A program made the position numbers and the translations under genes. From contig JBBQTC010000001.1 in NCBI GenBank assembly GCA_038234785.1, positions 86,752 to 150,751 of the forward strand: 64,000 bases of DNA, in the 5' to 3' direction. The stretch comes from UBA668 sp038234785 (GTDB lineage: Bacteria > Actinomycetota > Acidimicrobiia > Acidimicrobiales > Ilumatobacteraceae). Each line of letters opens with the position of its first letter. The stretch's first letter is position 1. The notes below the pieces were generated by a model. It was not told the DNA's origin and ran no database searches. It saw only the letters and a program-made list of their open reading frames with translations. Of this stretch, positions 50,586-59,115 are shown one piece after another.

Positions 50586-52496
50586 TCAGCCGACCGGGAA
50601 CAGGGAGGTCAGCGCCTGCGGCGCGGCGTAGTTCATCCAGGCAACGTCGAGAGCCCATCGCTGCATGTCGCGCCGGCGTGCATCCGTCCAGTTCATGGTG
50701 GACGCGAGCAATGATGCAGCGTGCTCGGGCGACGTGTAGCGCAACGAGGCGAAGTCGAAGTCGCCCCCGTCGCGTGCCGAGGTGATCACCGGGATGCACC
50801 CGGCCGCAGCGGCCGCGGCGAGCGACCCGACCGCGGCGATCGGACCGTCGAGCCACCACGGGTGTTCGGGATGAAGGCTGAACGCCGCACCGCGGATGAC
50901 CTGCCGGGCGTCGGCCGGCCCCACGGTCCGGACGATCTCGACGTTGTCGGCCGAGGCAGCGGCCTCGACGAACGATGCAAGGCGGCGGCTGCGACCCGAA
51001 TCGGGAACGGTGACGACGAAGCGGAACGCGGGGCTCAACGCCGCGATCCGCAGCACATCGGCGAGACCGGCCCGCACGTGTCCGTGCGCAGCGACTGCGA
51101 CCAGCCGATGATCCTTGGCGACCCCATCCCACGTGCCGACAGCGTCGGGCGAGAACAGCCCACCGAGCTCGACCCGTCGGCCGGCCAGGCCGGGCGCTGT
51201 CGTGCCGGGTGGCACCAGGACGTACTGAACGGTCGGCTCCAGCGCGAGCCGATCGAGGAGGCCGACATGGCCGGCCGGTCGGTGCACGCGGACCACGGAC
51301 GCAGCTCCGGTGGACACGGCATCATCGAGGTAGCGAGATGCAAGGGCCGCGGTCGAGAAGTGAACCACGTCGGCGGAGTGCTCGCGCACCGCGTCGGCGA
51401 GCGCAGCACCACCCGTTCGCGACGGCGACCAGAGCGCGACTGTCGCACCGAGCGCCCGAAGCCCGGCAACCTCGTCGGCGCCCACGGCCGGGGTTCCGTC
51501 ATGCTCGGCCGGGGTGACCCACAGCGCCCGTACACCTTCGGCCGGGCGCCCGCGCCACTTCGACCGGATGGTGTACCAACTCGGCCCGATCGGACGGGTG
51601 GTCGAGATGCGTTCGTTCTCCCGATCGTCGTAGATGCAGCCGATGTGGCGGAGGTGGACGGCAGGAACGTGCTCGGTGAGCCGAGCCACGTAGTCCCAGT
51701 CGACCAACCGTTGGATCGCTTCGTCGAACCCACCCTGCTGCTCGTACAGCGCCCGGCGGTGGACGAGGACGTTCAGGTCGATGAAGCACTCGTCGAGCAG
51801 CGCAGCCCTGTCGAAGGGCTGCGACCTGGCATCGACGACGCCACCGGCACGTTCGATCAGCATCGCCGCGTAGGTCGCGTGAACATCAGAGTCGACGAAC
51901 GCGGCGACCGATGCGGCCAGGTGCCAGGGAGTCCATTGATTGTCCGCGTCGAGGAACGCGTACAGCGCGCCACTGCCATCGGCGAGCCCCGCATTGCGGG
52001 CACCGCACACGCCGCGACGCTCGATCGTGACGAGACGGAATCGGGAGTCGGCGGACACCGCCGAGAAGCCGTCGGCCACGCCCGGGTCGCCACCGTCGCT
52101 GACCACGATGCATTCGAAGCGTGCGTAGGTCTGGGCGGCGATCGATCGCAACGCACGTGCCAGCAACGGCGCGGCGCCGTGGGCGGGGACCACCACGGAC
52201 ACCAGCGGGCCGTCCGTCGGCGGAGGCGGTGCGTCGGGCACACCGGCGGCCACGCCGGCCAGACGCGAGGCGGCCTCGGATGTGGCGATGGCCCGCTCCA
52301 CCGGTGCGTGGAGCTGCTGGACACGGGACGCGACATCGGCGATCTGGTGCTGGACGTCCTGGTGCTGCATGGTCCACACGGGCACGAGCTCATCGAGCCG
52401 ACGCTGGAGGGCGATGACGAGCTCCTGGAGCTCCTGGTTCTGGGCGCTACCCCACGAACCGATCCAGGCAGTGACCCGACCTCTCATTCTCGCCAT
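50586..52496 (-). CDS. Two-domain glycosyltransferase: coiled coil, GT2, GT-B-like
   Basis: 636 aa. Residues 8-80 are a coiled coil (LQELVIALQRRLDELVPVWTMQHQDVQHQIADVASRVQQL). Residues ~97-330 are GT2: VSVVVPAHGAAPLLARALRSIAAQTYARFECIVVSDGG, ARNAGLADGSGALYAFLDADNQW and LVDWDYVARL. Residues ~350-636 resemble a GT4-like GT-B half (VVHFSTAALASRYLDD ... GPADARQVIRGAAFSLHPE). Start ATG 52496; a second in-frame ATG lies three codons on. TAGCCT stands 10 nt upstream on this strand. Possibly adds two sugars in sequence. Confidence 0.82.
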   Translation of the reverse strand: MARMRGRVTAWIGSWGSAQNQELQELVIALQRRLDELVPVWTMQHQDVQHQIADVASRVQQLHAPVERAIATSEAASRLAGVAAGVPDAPPPPTDGPLVSVVVPAHGAAPLLARALRSIAAQTYARFECIVVSDGGDPGVADGFSAVSADSRFRLVTIERRGVCGARNAGLADGSGALYAFLDADNQWTPWHLAASVAAFVDSDVHATYAAMLIERAGGVVDARSQPFDRAALLDECFIDLNVLVHRRALYEQQGGFDEAIQRLVDWDYVARLTEHVPAVHLRHIGCIYDDRENERISTTRPIGPSWYTIRSKWRGRPAEGVRALWVTPAEHDGTPAVGADEVAGLRALGATVALWSPSRTGGAALADAVREHSADVVHFSTAALASRYLDDAVSTGAASVVRVHRPAGHVGLLDRLALEPTVQYVLVPPGTTAPGLAGRRVELGGLFSPDAVGTWDGVAKDHRLVAVAAHGHVRAGLADVLRIAALSPAFRFVVTVPDSGRSRRLASFVEAAASADNVEIVRTVGPADARQVIRGAAFSLHPEHPWWLDGPIAAVGSLAAAAAAGCIPVITSARDGGDFDFASLRYTSPEHAASLLASTMNWTDARRRDMQRWALDVAWMNYAAPQALTSLFPVG

Positions 52497-52525
52497 CACC
52501 CGCGGCAGGCTAGCGCGGGTGCCTG

Positions 52526-53995
52526 TCAGCCGACGTGAGCCGCGACGAGCGTCGCGAGGTGGGCGGCGACATCGCCAGGCAGCGCGTGGGAGGGGTCCAG
52601 GGGCACACCGACCACGCGACCCACGGGCGACGGAAGGTGCGCTCCTCGTCCTCCGTGGAGAGCCACCCACGCAGCGATGGCCGCGTGAGGTACCCCGGCG
52701 AAGCCGGGCTCGGCCACCCACTCCGCCGCCGCCCGCGACACGTCGCCGCGCACCAACATCACGCGTCCGAGGTGCTGGCCGGCCCGCAGACGCCAGGTCT
52801 CCCACGGCCAGACACCTTCCAGTGTCGGCTCACCGTCGATGTCCCGGCCGCACACGACACCGGTGACGAGTTCGTGCCCGTCGTCCAACAGCGCGCGCAT
52901 CCGTGCCAGCGCGCCGTCGAAGAGTTGTGTCCCGAGCGGAGCGATCAACACGTCCTTGCGACCGAGGAGGCGCGGCCGCCGAAGGTCTCCAGTGGGAAGG
53001 GTCGCAGCCACGTCGATCCTCGGACCCCACAGCGGCTCGGTGCGCGAGCGCCCGGGCAGTTTCGCGGGCGGGGGCGCGGCGAGCAGACGGACAGCAGTCT
53101 CCACCAACGTCGCGACACCCGCGGCGAGTGGGCGGCGCCGGAGTTGGTCGTAGGCAGCCTCGCGGAGCTCGGCGAGTCGCGCATCGTCGTTGACGAGCCG
53201 GTCGAGCCGAGTCGACAGCTCGGCAGGCTCGAACGACTCGAAGTGCACGCCATCCACGTACGGTGCCGCATTCGTCGACGTCTCGGTGAGGAACGGCGTA
53301 CCGCAGTGAGCCGCTTCGCTGAAGCGGAGCCACTCGAAGTAATGCTCCTCGCTCTGGTGGATGTTCACCAACAGGCGAGTCCTACTCAGGAGCGACCTCT
53401 TGTCGTCGCCGGCCACGAATGCCGGCCCGGTGCGGCGGTTCGGCGAGCTGTTGTCGGACACCAGCAGGCGCGCGTTCTCTCGGCCGAGCGACTCCGCCGC
53501 CGTGGCGAGCACTGCCAACCGCCGGGGTCGCTTGTTGCCCATGTACAGCACCCGAGGTGGCCCGGACGGTGCGGGGCCGGCGCGGAACCGATCCCACGAC
53601 GGCGTGTAACCGAACGGCAGATGTTCCGCGAGGACTCCCCGGGCGCGATACGCGGCGACGGCCGACGCGCTGAAGTCGAGCACCGCGCCGAGCCGGGCAC
53701 CGAGGTCGGCGTTCTGGGCGAAGAACGGCTGATGCGGCTGCTCGGCGGAGATGCCGATGGTCCTCGCCGCAACGGCCGCGTCCTCGACGAACGCGGCTCC
53801 CTCCAGGGCGACGTACTCGTGTTGGGGCATCAGGACGAACACGTCGTGATCCTCGACCACGTGCTCGCCCGGCTCGGAGATCCGGGTTGCCGGTACCCCG
53901 GCGGCCTCGAGCTCGGCGAGCAGCACCTCGGCGATCTCCCCGAAGAAGGCGTTCTGGTAGGGCGACAGCACGAACACGAGACGGGGGGTGACCAT
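52526..53995 (-). CDS. CgeB-like glycosyltransferase
   Basis: 489 aa. GT-B-like protein without a classic GT4 signature; HQSEEHYFEWLRFSEAAHCGTPFLTETS is the CgeB/glycosyl_transferase-1_2-type motif with the conserved Glu. The N-terminal half starts LVFVLSPYQNAFFGEIAEVLLAELEAAG and has PHQPFFAQN and VLYMGNKRPRRLAVLATAAESLG. The last ~130 residues are extra and unrecognised. ATG 53995 places LVFVLSP at the front. It precedes the 50586-52496 gene by 29 nt and is divergent from the SGNH lipoprotein gene with a 39-nt spacer. Confidence 0.75.
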   Translation of the reverse strand: MVTPRLVFVLSPYQNAFFGEIAEVLLAELEAAGVPATRISEPGEHVVEDHDVFVLMPQHEYVALEGAAFVEDAAVAARTIGISAEQPHQPFFAQNADLGARLGAVLDFSASAVAAYRARGVLAEHLPFGYTPSWDRFRAGPAPSGPPRVLYMGNKRPRRLAVLATAAESLGRENARLLVSDNSSPNRRTGPAFVAGDDKRSLLSRTRLLVNIHQSEEHYFEWLRFSEAAHCGTPFLTETSTNAAPYVDGVHFESFEPAELSTRLDRLVNDDARLAELREAAYDQLRRRPLAAGVATLVETAVRLLAAPPPAKLPGRSRTEPLWGPRIDVAATLPTGDLRRPRLLGRKDVLIAPLGTQLFDGALARMRALLDDGHELVTGVVCGRDIDGEPTLEGVWPWETWRLRAGQHLGRVMLVRGDVSRAAAEWVAEPGFAGVPHAAIAAWVALHGGRGAHLPSPVGRVVGVPLDPSHALPGDVAAHLATLVAAHVG

Positions 53996-54034
53996 CGGGA
54001 TGATCTTGTCAGACCCACCTAGACTCGAACACCG

Positions 54035-54766
54035 ATGGCCCGGCCGAGTGGGAACCTCCTCGCTCGTTGCGGGCTCGCGCTGCTCGTCGCCCTCGCGGCC
54101 TGCACCACCTCGTCCACGCACGCGCCCCCGGTCAGCTTCGGTGCGACCCCACCGAGCATCGTCGTGTTCGGCGATTCCCAGACCGCCGGAACCTGGCTGC
54201 CCGAGCCGGCGCTGCAGAGCTGGCCCGCCTTGCTCGGCACCCGGGTCTGCCCGGCGCACGACTGCGTGGAGAACCGGGCCACCGGCGGCCAGCCGCTCAT
54301 GCTGACCTCCACCGCGCACACCCCGATCGAGGTCGAGGCGCCGGACTCGATCGACCCCGCAGATCCGCCCGACGTGGTGATCGTGATGGCCGGTCAGGTC
54401 GACCTCGTCTCCAGCGACGACGTCGTCGCGATCGGCGATGCCTACGTCCGGCTCGACGCCCAGCTCCGCGCCGAGGGCGTCGGCCAGGTGGTGTTCGTGA
54501 CACTGCTCCCCTACGACCCCACGACCTACTCGAACCCGGAATGGCTGCCCGTCATCGAGCCCCGTCGCGCGGCCATCAACGACCGGCTCCGCCAGGACTG
54601 GGCGGCCAAGGGACAGCTCTACGACATCGAGCCGGTGGTGACCGCCCCAGGCACGCACGACCTGCGGCCCGACTACGCCAACAAGGACGGCAACCACCCG
54701 TCGATCACGGGTGCGGCTGCGATCGCCGACAACTTCCCGCTCGCGCTGCTCACCTCCTCGCGATGA
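54035..54766 (+). CDS. SGNH/GDSL-hydrolase-like lipoprotein
   Basis: 243 aa. Signal with lipobox LAAC (Cys23). IVVFGDSQTAGTW gives the nucleophile Ser, VIVMAGQVDL stands at the usual GxND block, with Gln-Val-Asp instead of Asn-Asp, and NKDGNHPSITG supplies the His. An extracytoplasmic esterase that could trim acyl groups added by the two acyltransferases of the region. TAGACT (54020-54025) lies 9 nt before ATG 54035. Confidence 0.82.
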   Translation: MARPSGNLLARCGLALLVALAACTTSSTHAPPVSFGATPPSIVVFGDSQTAGTWLPEPALQSWPALLGTRVCPAHDCVENRATGGQPLMLTSTAHTPIEVEAPDSIDPADPPDVVIVMAGQVDLVSSDDVVAIGDAYVRLDAQLRAEGVGQVVFVTLLPYDPTTYSNPEWLPVIEPRRAAINDRLRQDWAAKGQLYDIEPVVTAPGTHDLRPDYANKDGNHPSITGAAAIADNFPLALLTSSR

Positions 54767-54791
54767 GGCACCGTCGGTAGGCTGCTGCGCA

Positions 54792-56075
54792 ATGAGCCGC
54801 ATCGCCATCGTTGGTACCGGATATGTCGGCCTCACCTGTGGGGCGTGCTTCGCGCACCTCGGTCACGACGTGGTGTGCGTCGACATCGACGCCGCGAAGG
54901 TGGAGCAGCTGCGCGCCGGCCGGATACCGATCGTCGAGCAAGGCCTCGAGGAGCTCGTGGCGACCGGCCTCGGCAACGGCAACCTGCGTTTCGCACTCGG
55001 TGCCGACGGTGCGGTGCACGACCGCGAGTTCGTCTTTCTCTGTGTGGCGACACCGCAAGGTGACGACGGCTCGGCCGACCTGAGCTACGTCCAGGTCGCC
55101 GCCCGCCAGATCGGACCCCTCCTCGCGCCGGGCACGATCGTGGTCAACAAGTCCACCGTCCCGGTCGGGTCCTCCGGACTCGTGGGCAGCGTGCTCCAGC
55201 GTCCTGACGTGGCCGTGGTCAGCAACCCGGAGTTCCTCCGCGAAGGCACCGCCGTCGACGACTTCCTGCACCCCGACCGGGTGGTCGTCGGCTGCGTCGA
55301 CGAGGCCGCCGGCACTGCGGTCGCCGGTCTCTACGCCGGCATCGACGCGCCCGTGGTGATCACCGACCCCGAGTCCGCCGAGACGATCAAGTACGCGGCC
55401 AACGCCTTCCTCGCCACCAAGCTCAGCTTCGTCAACGCCATCGCCTCGGTGTGCGAGGGCGTCGGCGCCGACATCTTCGACGTGCTGGAGGGCATGGGCC
55501 TCGATCGACGTATCGGACCTGACTTCATGCACCCAGGGCCGGGGTGGGGCGGCTCCTGCTTCCCGAAGGACACGAGGGCGCTCCAACGGATCGCGCGCGA
55601 CGCCGGATATCCCTTCGAACTGCTCGACGCTGCGGTCGCGGCCAATGAGGACCAGTTCGCGCGAACCGCCGACAAGGTACGCGTCGCCGCCGGTGGTTCC
55701 CTTCAGGGCGTCGACGTCGCCGTGTGGGGTCTCACGTTCAAGGCCGGCACCGACGACCTGCGCGACTCGCCTGCGCTGGCAGTGATCGGCCTGATCCTCG
55801 CCCACGGCGCGAACGTGCGGGCTTTCGACCCCGCGGTCCGGCCCGGCGCGTCGGGGCTCCCCGCTGCCGTCGAGGTCGTCACCGATCCCTACGACGCCGT
55901 ACGCGGAGCGCAGGTGCTCGTCGTGCTCACCGAGTGGCCCGACTTCGGCCACCCCGCTCCCGAGAAGGTCGGTGGTCTGATGTCGGCCCGAGCGGTCGTC
56001 GACGCCCGGAACGTGCTCGACCGTACGGCCTGGCGAGCGGCCGGGTTCGTCCACACCGGCGTCGGCTACCGATGA
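54792..56075 (+). CDS. ugd: UDP-glucose 6-dehydrogenase
   Basis: 427 aa. IAIVGTGYVGLTCGACFAHLGHDVVCVDID, NKSTVPVGSS, SNPEFLREGTAVDDFLHPDRVV, ETIKYAANAFLATKLSFVNAIA and GPGWGGSCFPKDT with catalytic Cys256; the C-terminal GLTFKAGTDDLRDSPAL binds UDP. It oxidises UDP-glucose to UDP-glucuronate. TAGGCT (54778-54783) is 8 nt before ATG 54792. The next gene overlaps its stop (ATGA) and would decarboxylate the product, so the two steps are coupled. Confidence 0.94.
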   Translation: MSRIAIVGTGYVGLTCGACFAHLGHDVVCVDIDAAKVEQLRAGRIPIVEQGLEELVATGLGNGNLRFALGADGAVHDREFVFLCVATPQGDDGSADLSYVQVAARQIGPLLAPGTIVVNKSTVPVGSSGLVGSVLQRPDVAVVSNPEFLREGTAVDDFLHPDRVVVGCVDEAAGTAVAGLYAGIDAPVVITDPESAETIKYAANAFLATKLSFVNAIASVCEGVGADIFDVLEGMGLDRRIGPDFMHPGPGWGGSCFPKDTRALQRIARDAGYPFELLDAAVAANEDQFARTADKVRVAAGGSLQGVDVAVWGLTFKAGTDDLRDSPALAVIGLILAHGANVRAFDPAVRPGASGLPAAVEVVTDPYDAVRGAQVLVVLTEWPDFGHPAPEKVGGLMSARAVVDARNVLDRTAWRAAGFVHTGVGYR

Positions 56076-57034
56076 GTCATCACCTCGTCGCGGGCGGCGG
56101 CGGTTTCATCGGTTCGCACCTCGCCGATGCGCTGCTGGAGCGCGGCGACCACGTCACCGTGGTCGACAACTTCAGCACGGGCCGTCGCGCCAACATCGCT
56201 CACCTCGACGGACACGAGCGGTTCCGCCTGGTCGAGCACGACATCACGCGGCCATTGCCGGCGGAACTCGTCGACACTCGCTTCGACTCGGTTCTCAACT
56301 TCGCCAGTCCCGCATCGCCGCTCGACTTCCGGACGATGCAGCTCGAGATCCTGGCCGTCGGGTCGACGGGGACCCGCCACCTGCTCGAGCTCGCCACCGC
56401 ACAGGGCGCCCGGAGCTTCCTCGCCTCCACGAGCGAGGTGTACGGCGACCCGCTCGTCCACCCCCAGCCCGAGACGTACTGGGGCAACGTCGACCCGATC
56501 GGGCCACGCAGTTGCTACGACGAGGCGAAGCGGTTCGGTGAAGCCCTGACGATGGCCTACCACCACGGACGCGGCACCGACATCCGAATCGTGCGCATCT
56601 TCAACACCTATGGCGAACGGATGCGGCCCGACGACGGTCGAGTGGTCAACACGTTCATCGTCCAAGCCCTGCGCGGCGAACCGCTCACGATCTTCGGTGA
56701 CGGTACCCAGACGCGCAGTTTCTGCCACGTCAGCGACGAAGTGCGCGGATTGCTCCATGTGCTCGACGGTGACCACATCGGACCGATCAACGTCGGCAAT
56801 CCGATGGAGACGTCGATGCTCGAACTGGCCGAGTTGGTCGTCGAGCTCGCCCGCAGCAGCAGCCCGATCACCCTCGTCCCGCTGCCGAGCGAACGAGGTG
56901 GCGACCCTCTCCAGCGTCGACCCGACCTGTCGTTGATCTCGGCAACCTACGGGTGGACCCCGACGACCTCGCTGCGCGAGGGCGTCGGCCGGATGCTGGA
57001 GTGGTTCAGGGAGCACGAGTCGATCATCGGCTGA
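56072..57034 (+). CDS. UDP-glucuronate decarboxylase (UDP-xylose synthase-like)
   Basis: 320 aa. Extended SDR with the UXS hallmarks: LVAGGGGFIGSHLADALLERG, FASPASPLDF, STSEVYGDPLVHPQPETYWGNVDPIGPRSCYDEAKR (catalytic YxxxK and the preceding Ser/Glu) and RIFNTYGERMRPDDGRVV. It converts UDP-glucuronate to UDP-xylose with internal NAD. It starts within the stop codon of ugd. Confidence 0.92.
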   Translation: MSHHLVAGGGGFIGSHLADALLERGDHVTVVDNFSTGRRANIAHLDGHERFRLVEHDITRPLPAELVDTRFDSVLNFASPASPLDFRTMQLEILAVGSTGTRHLLELATAQGARSFLASTSEVYGDPLVHPQPETYWGNVDPIGPRSCYDEAKRFGEALTMAYHHGRGTDIRIVRIFNTYGERMRPDDGRVVNTFIVQALRGEPLTIFGDGTQTRSFCHVSDEVRGLLHVLDGDHIGPINVGNPMETSMLELAELVVELARSSSPITLVPLPSERGGDPLQRRPDLSLISATYGWTPTTSLREGVGRMLEWFREHESIIG

Positions 57035-57088
57035 CGCGGTCGGCTGCCCGCGGGAACGCCCAGCGGACCCAGGGGTAGGCTCGGCACC

Positions 57089-58063
57089 ATGAGCGTGCTC
57101 GTCACCGGCGGGGCCGGGTACATCGGCTCCCACACCGTCCGCCACCTTCGTGCCCTCGGCCGAGAGGTGGTCGTGCTCGACACCCTCGAGTTCGGTCACG
57201 CCGAAGCCGTCATCGACGCCGAGTTGGTCCAGGGCGACATTCGCGACGCTGCGCTCGTCGCCGATCTGTGCGCTCGTCATCACGTCGACCAGGTGGTGCA
57301 CTTCGCCGCCTACAAGAGCGTCGGCGAGTCCATGACCCAGCCCGCTCGCTACTGGCACAACAACGTCGCCGGATCGGTCGACCTGGTCGAGGCGCTCCTC
57401 AGCGCAGGCGTGCGCGACATCGTGTTCTCCAGCAGCTGCTCCGTCAACGGCACCCCCAGCGAGGTCCCGCTGCGCGAGGACGCCCCGATCCATCCGGAGA
57501 GCGTCTATGCCGAGACGAAGGCGATGGTCGAGCGGATCCTCGGGTGGTACGGCGTCACCCATGGCGTGCGCGCCGTCAACCTGCGCTATTTCAACGCTGC
57601 CGGCGCCAGCACCGACGGCCTGATCGGCGAGGACTGGACCTACTCCCAGAATCTCGTGCCGCTCGTGATGAAGGCCGTGCTCGGCAAGCGCCCACCGCTC
57701 GAGGTGTTCGGCGACGACTACCCCACCCCCGACGGCACCTGCATCCGCGACTACATCCACGTGGAGGATCTCGCTGAGGCGCACGTGCTCGCGCTCGACC
57801 ATCTGGCGCGGGGAGGATCGAGCGTCGCGCTCAACGTCGGCACGGGAGTCGGCACCAGTGTGCTGGAGGTCATCCGGGCGGCCGAACGGATCACGGGGCG
57901 CGAGGTGCCGTACCACGTCACCGCACGGCGACCGGGTGATCCCACCGCCACCTACGCCGACCCCACCAAGATCGAGGCGACGCTCGGCTGGCGCGCCCGC
58001 CACGGACTCGACGACATCATCCGATCGGCGTGGAACTGGCATTCGGCGCACGCCGACGCCTGA
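57089..58063 (+). CDS. galE: UDP-sugar 4-epimerase (GalE)
   Basis: 324 aa. VTGGAGYIGSHTVRHLRALGREVVVLDTLEFGH, VVHFAAYKSVGESM, SSSCSVNGTPS, YAETK, LRYFNAAGAS and the GalE block GDDYPTPDGTCIRDYIHVEDLAEAHVLAL. It interconverts UDP-glucose and UDP-galactose. Placed straight after ugd and UXS, it may also or instead turn UDP-xylose into UDP-L-arabinose; the sequence alone cannot decide. TAGGCT (57076-57081) lies 7 nt before ATG 57089, so it has its own leaderless promoter. Its stop abuts the stop of the hydrolase gene. Confidence 0.92.
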   Translation: MSVLVTGGAGYIGSHTVRHLRALGREVVVLDTLEFGHAEAVIDAELVQGDIRDAALVADLCARHHVDQVVHFAAYKSVGESMTQPARYWHNNVAGSVDLVEALLSAGVRDIVFSSSCSVNGTPSEVPLREDAPIHPESVYAETKAMVERILGWYGVTHGVRAVNLRYFNAAGASTDGLIGEDWTYSQNLVPLVMKAVLGKRPPLEVFGDDYPTPDGTCIRDYIHVEDLAEAHVLALDHLARGGSSVALNVGTGVGTSVLEVIRAAERITGREVPYHVTARRPGDPTATYADPTKIEATLGWRARHGLDDIIRSAWNWHSAHADA

Positions 58064-58834
58064 TCACTGGTCGGCGATCGCCCGTTGCCGATCCAACCAC
58101 CCGAGCAGGATGGCGACCGCGCGCGGATCATGTCGCAGCCGGTGCCCGGCCCCGTTGATCAACCGCAGCTCTGCGGCGCCGTGCGCCTCCGCCAGCTGAC
58201 GTGCATCCGCCGTCGGCACGCTTTCGTCGTCGTCGCCGTGCATCACGAGCATCGGGCGCGGCGCACACCGGCGAGCGGCGTCCGTCGGCCGGAACCGACG
58301 GAACTCTCGAGCCCACTCGTCGAAGTTGCGAGGGAACCCAGGTGTGCGGATCGCGCCGATCTCGCGAGCGTGTTCCAGTAGGCGTCGCGGCTGGGCGGCC
58401 CAGTCGTCGAAGTCGGCTCGCGGGCTGAGGAGCGCCGCACCGCGAACGCGTGGATCGTCCGCGGCCACACAGGTCGCGATGGAGCCACCGGTGTTGGTGC
58501 CCACCAGCCAGACGCTGGACGGGCTGGTCTCCTCGATGAGATGGCTGATCGCTGCGCGCAGGTCGTCGATCCATCCCTGCAACGAGAAGTCACCCTCGCT
58601 CGTGCCGCACCCGCGGAACGTGAAGGTCATCGCGACCCAACCGAGTTCGTTGGCGACGCGGTCGATCAACTCCGGAAAGGTGCCGGCGCTCTGACGGGCA
58701 TCGAGCGGACCGATCGGGAATCCGTGGCAGAGGATCAGCCCGGGCAACGGCCCCGGCCGACCTGCCGGTCGAGCGAGATACCGAGCAAGGGTGAGAGGAC
58801 CCGACTTGAAGCTGCCGTTCACGGCTCGGATCAC
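58064..58834 (-). CDS. Alpha/beta hydrolase-fold protein with atypical nucleophile elbow
   Basis: 256 aa from GTG 58834 (GTGA overlap with the small gene upstream). Fold blocks: LPGLILCHGFPIG with the oxyanion HG, MTFTFRGCGTSEGDFS, the elbow VWLVGTNTGGSIA, MLVMHGDDDESVPTADA with the acid region and INGAGHRLRHDPRA with the His. At the elbow the usual GxSxG is G-T-N-T-G, so the nucleophile serine is asparagine. It may be non-catalytic, or catalyse by another mechanism. No signal peptide. Confidence 0.85.
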   Translation of the reverse strand: MIRAVNGSFKSGPLTLARYLARPAGRPGPLPGLILCHGFPIGPLDARQSAGTFPELIDRVANELGWVAMTFTFRGCGTSEGDFSLQGWIDDLRAAISHLIEETSPSSVWLVGTNTGGSIATCVAADDPRVRGAALLSPRADFDDWAAQPRRLLEHAREIGAIRTPGFPRNFDEWAREFRRFRPTDAARRCAPRPMLVMHGDDDESVPTADARQLAEAHGAAELRLINGAGHRLRHDPRAVAILLGWLDRQRAIADQ

Positions 58835-59055
58835 GCCCTGGGCTTGCGATGGCGTCGCGACATTCCCGGCGCGGCCAGCGAATATCCGCGGTTGCGGGCC
58901 TCGGCGAGCGTGTCGGGCCCGAAGCTCAGGCCCACGTCGTTGGCCACGATGTCGTCGATGACCGACGTATCGGACCACGAGTCGAGGTCGTACACGAGTT
59001 GCGTGCGCTTGTCGCCGAGAAATCGGGAGTGCTCGAAGCGGGACGGCCGTTCCAT
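58831..59055 (-). CDS. Small conserved-looking hypothetical protein
   Basis: 74 aa, not recognised. The first half is polar (MERPSRFEHSRFLGDKRTQLVYDLDSW), with an acidic middle (DTSVIDDIVANDVG) and a basic tail (GMSRRHRKPRA). TAGCGT (reverse of 59064-59069) lies 8 nt before ATG 59055, and the next gene begins inside its stop codon, so both a promoter and translational coupling support it as a real gene. Probable partner of the alpha/beta hydrolase-fold protein. Confidence 0.7.
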   Translation of the reverse strand: MERPSRFEHSRFLGDKRTQLVYDLDSWSDTSVIDDIVANDVGLSFGPDTLAEARNRGYSLAAPGMSRRHRKPRA

Positions 59056-59063
59056 GTGCGATG

Positions 59064-59109
59064 ACGCTACTCGGCCATGAGTGCACGCGCGAAGAACGGC
59101 GCCTATCGT
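59064..59109. promoter_or_regulatory. Divergent leaderless promoters
   Basis: TAGCGT on the minus strand (59069-59064) stands 8 nt before ATG 59055. TATCGT on the plus strand (59104-59109) stands 6 nt before GTG 59116. The second box argues for GTG 59116 and against the in-frame ATG 59077 as start of the glycosyltransferase gene. Confidence 0.5.
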
Positions 59110-59115
59110 TGCGGC

